Source: Limnochordia bacterium (lineage in GTDB: Bacteria > Bacillota > Limnochordia > DUMW01). From it: a stretch of DNA of 26,243 bases. Both the position numbers and the translations under genes were made by a program. The DNA lies in assembly GCA_023230925.1 (NCBI GenBank), contig JALNWK010000041.1, positions 1 through 26,243 of the forward strand, read 5' to 3'. Below are positions 24,696 to 26,243 of the stretch, piece after piece. Numbering within the stretch: the stretch's first letter is position 1; each line of letters begins with the position of its first letter. The notes under the pieces were generated by a model. That model did no database searches, was not told the DNA's origin, and saw nothing but the letters and a program-made list of their open reading frames with translations.

Positions 24696-25949
24696 ATGAG
24701 CCGATTACATTTGAATGGAGTTCAGTTTTACGATTGGCTCTATCGTCACGATACTCCAGTTCCCCCGGGGGACTGGTTTGTGGATTCCATGGGACGACAC
24801 CTTAGGGTGGAAACGATCAGAAGAAAGATTGGCCTTGCTCGGGAATTTGGTATGGTACCCATGGCTTATGTGGCTGTTTATGCAGCATCACCTGCCTTTT
24901 ATGCAAAGCATCAACAGTGGGGTCTTTATGATCGGACGGGAAGTCCGATTGACTTTGGGGATGGGTATCTTTTCCTGATGGACCCGTCCCGGGGTGCAGG
25001 ATGGGATGCCCATCTGCTTGGAGAGTTTAGAAATACTCTTGAGTGCTTTCACTTTGCGGGGATTCACATCGATCAATATGGATATCCCAAGGTGGCCTAT
25101 GATGCACAGGGCGGGGCGATTGTCTTGGCCTCCGCCTTCCGAACATTTATTAACGATACCAAAAGTACGTTGTCTGAGGTGGACAATACCCGAGACTATG
25201 TAACATTTAACTCTGTGGCCAATTGGCCGGCGGCCATCGTGGCTGAAAGTACCTATGACTTTAACTATGTTGAGGTTTGGCCGCCCTATAGCTCCTACGG
25301 TGATATTGAGAGGATCATTCAGAGTGCCTATGAGAATTCCGGTGGCAAGGCGACGGTGATTGCTGCCTATGTAGATGCACAAGAAGAGGCGACGGTACGG
25401 TTGCTAGATGCGGTTATCTTCGCCCATGGTGGTACACACATTGAGATGGGCGAGGGTGACCGCATGTTGGTCGATCCTTATTTCCCTAAGGCCCAACAAG
25501 TTAGTGCTTCCCTATGGAAGTCCTTGGTTTCCTATTATGACTTCATCGTTCGATATAAGGAATGGCTCTATGGCGATCGGGAACCAGTCGCTGCTTGCGA
25601 GTGTGTTCTACTCGATGGTGAAGCTGCGGGGCCACGTCCGGTTCCTGGTAGAGTGCATGCCATTTGCTACCGTTTACGAGACCAAGGGCAGTATGTACTT
25701 AGCCTAATCAACTTCACTGGTGCCAATTCCGAACAATGGAAAGCTGCTCAGCCAAAGCCAGAGTATATCGATCGAGTCGAGGTAACTATGACTATTGATC
25801 ACAAACCAGAAGGGATCTGGGTGGCTTCTCCGGATAAACCATCGCTAAGGGCAGTACCCATTCCTTTTACAGTAACATCTGATTCTGAAAGGATTACGGT
25901 ACAGTTTTCAATCGATCTGTCCTACTGGTCTGTGATTTTGTTCGAATAA
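24696..25949 (+). CDS. GH66 dextranase/cycloisomaltooligosaccharide synthase-like catalytic domain (gene broken upstream)
   Basis: A 417-codon frame holding the GH66 catalytic barrel and C-terminal beta domain. Marks are LNGVQFYDWLYRHD at the start, FAGIHIDQYG with likely nucleophile D126, and FNYVEVWPPY with likely acid/base E193. The family cleaves or transglycosylates alpha-1,6-glucans outside the cell. ATG 24696 has no ribosome site and lies inside the domain. The same frame extends upstream through TGA 24660-24662 (RYGFVSDYGA, stop, DESKERAAFQ) to the G8 run at 24563. The gene thus has two lesions, and this part would lack signal peptide and N-terminal domain if made alone. It is probably an inactive remnant unless the lesions are sequence errors. 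Confidence 0.75.
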   Translation: MSRLHLNGVQFYDWLYRHDTPVPPGDWFVDSMGRHLRVETIRRKIGLAREFGMVPMAYVAVYAASPAFYAKHQQWGLYDRTGSPIDFGDGYLFLMDPSRGAGWDAHLLGEFRNTLECFHFAGIHIDQYGYPKVAYDAQGGAIVLASAFRTFINDTKSTLSEVDNTRDYVTFNSVANWPAAIVAESTYDFNYVEVWPPYSSYGDIERIIQSAYENSGGKATVIAAYVDAQEEATVRLLDAVIFAHGGTHIEMGEGDRMLVDPYFPKAQQVSASLWKSLVSYYDFIVRYKEWLYGDREPVAACECVLLDGEAAGPRPVPGRVHAICYRLRDQGQYVLSLINFTGANSEQWKAAQPKPEYIDRVEVTMTIDHKPEGIWVASPDKPSLRAVPIPFTVTSDSERITVQFSIDLSYWSVILFE

Positions 25950-25990
25950 GGATTTGAGGATTCAGCTAAACATGTAGGTGAAGGGGGGAA

Positions 25991-26243
25991 TGGTTGCTAT
26001 CTAGCCCCCTAAAGGATTTGGACATAAGCTATGTTTGTGCTAAGATTACTTTAGTGGGAGTGATTAACCGTGACAAGAAAGCGTTACTCAGATGATTTCA
26101 AGGAACAGGTGATTGATGAGTGTAGACAGATGGGTAATGTAGCCTTGGTGGCACGTCGTCATGAGCTATCCAAAAGCACAGTGTACGGATGGATGAGAAC
26201 AGTTCGCCAACAGGGCTCTGTTAAGGCGTTGCCGAAGAACGAA
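25991..26243 (+). mobile_element. left end of an IS3-like insertion sequence (partial)
   Basis: Upstream of orfA, TGGTTGCTATCTAGCCCCCT followed by AAAGGATTTGGACA resembles the TG...CCCCC...AAA...TGGACA left ends of IS3-family elements. I place the terminus at about 25991. It begins 42 nt after the GH66 stop. The right end is outside the window. Confidence 0.5.
26070..26243 (+). CDS. IS3-like transposase OrfA, N-terminal part (partial)
   Basis: GTG 26070, with GGGAG at 26056-26060, starts a frame that is open for 58 codons to the window edge. The product, TRKRYSDDFKEQVIDECRQM and then VALVARRHELSKSTVYGWMR, is the helix-turn-helix domain of IS3-family OrfA, which binds the element's ends. The expected leucine zipper and the DDE-carrying OrfB should lie beyond 26243. 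Confidence 0.8.
   Translation, partial: MTRKRYSDDFKEQVIDECRQMGNVALVARRHELSKSTVYGWMRTVRQQGSVKALPKNE

Noticed and set aside
24888..25382. Minus-strand open frame of 164 codons
   Set aside because: It is antisense to the GH66 catalytic domain, whose motifs and active-site residues are clear.

Overview
The window looks like a chromosomal stretch of an anaerobic, Bacillota-like bacterium. The signs are strong AGGAGG ribosome sites, frequent GTG starts, consensus TTGACA/TATAAT promoters, a MarR-controlled RND pump with no adaptor or outer-membrane partner, and many carbohydrate-active enzymes. I cannot name the species. An uncultured Limnochordia-type lineage is only a guess. There is no tRNA, rRNA or CRISPR array.

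Layout. Positions 1-123 are the right end of an ISL3-like insertion sequence whose insertion appears to have cut a gene; that gene's 3' part survives to 479 and ends in a hairpin. Positions 480-1490 hold no intact gene: a decayed IS110-like remnant, a good extended -10 promoter at 1143-1172, and a leader with repeats and hairpins before an ABC exporter (1493-3238). Next is a tight three-gene operon: alpha-L-fucosidase GH29 (3428-4693), a GH5 enzyme of endoglycoceramidase type (4719-6218) and a 1258-residue secreted or anchored GH2 beta-galactosidase with a LamG lectin-like domain inserted in its catalytic barrel (6255-10031). A TPR protein (10376-11788) follows. It converges on a minus-strand marR-RND operon (15546-11941), and a perfect 32-bp palindrome lies between them. 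The marR promoter carries a 33-bp dyad that is very probably the MarR operator.

Downstream on the plus strand are a repeat-built lipoprotein (16021-16668), a membrane PAS-PAS-GGDEF-HD-GYP cyclic-di-GMP protein (16965-19310) with its own promoter, a GH78 alpha-L-rhamnosidase (19416-22601), a flavodoxin-fold oxidoreductase with a four-cysteine motif (22791-23504), about 700 bp without a recognisable gene, and a secreted GH66 dextranase-like gene broken by a frameshift in a G8 run plus an in-frame TGA (24200-25949). The right edge enters an IS3-like element (orfA from 26070).

How it fits together. Five glycoside hydrolases (GH29, GH5, GH2, GH78, GH66) make this an accessory glycan-degradation region. 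The fucosidase-GH5-beta-galactosidase operon suggests stepwise removal of fucose and galactose plus cleavage of a glycan from its aglycone. GH29, GH5 and GH78 lack signal peptides, whereas GH2 and GH66 have export signals, so the work is split between the cytoplasm and the outside. No sugar importer or substrate-binding protein lies in the window. IS elements at both ends, a decayed IS and a broken GH66 gene point to ongoing turnover.
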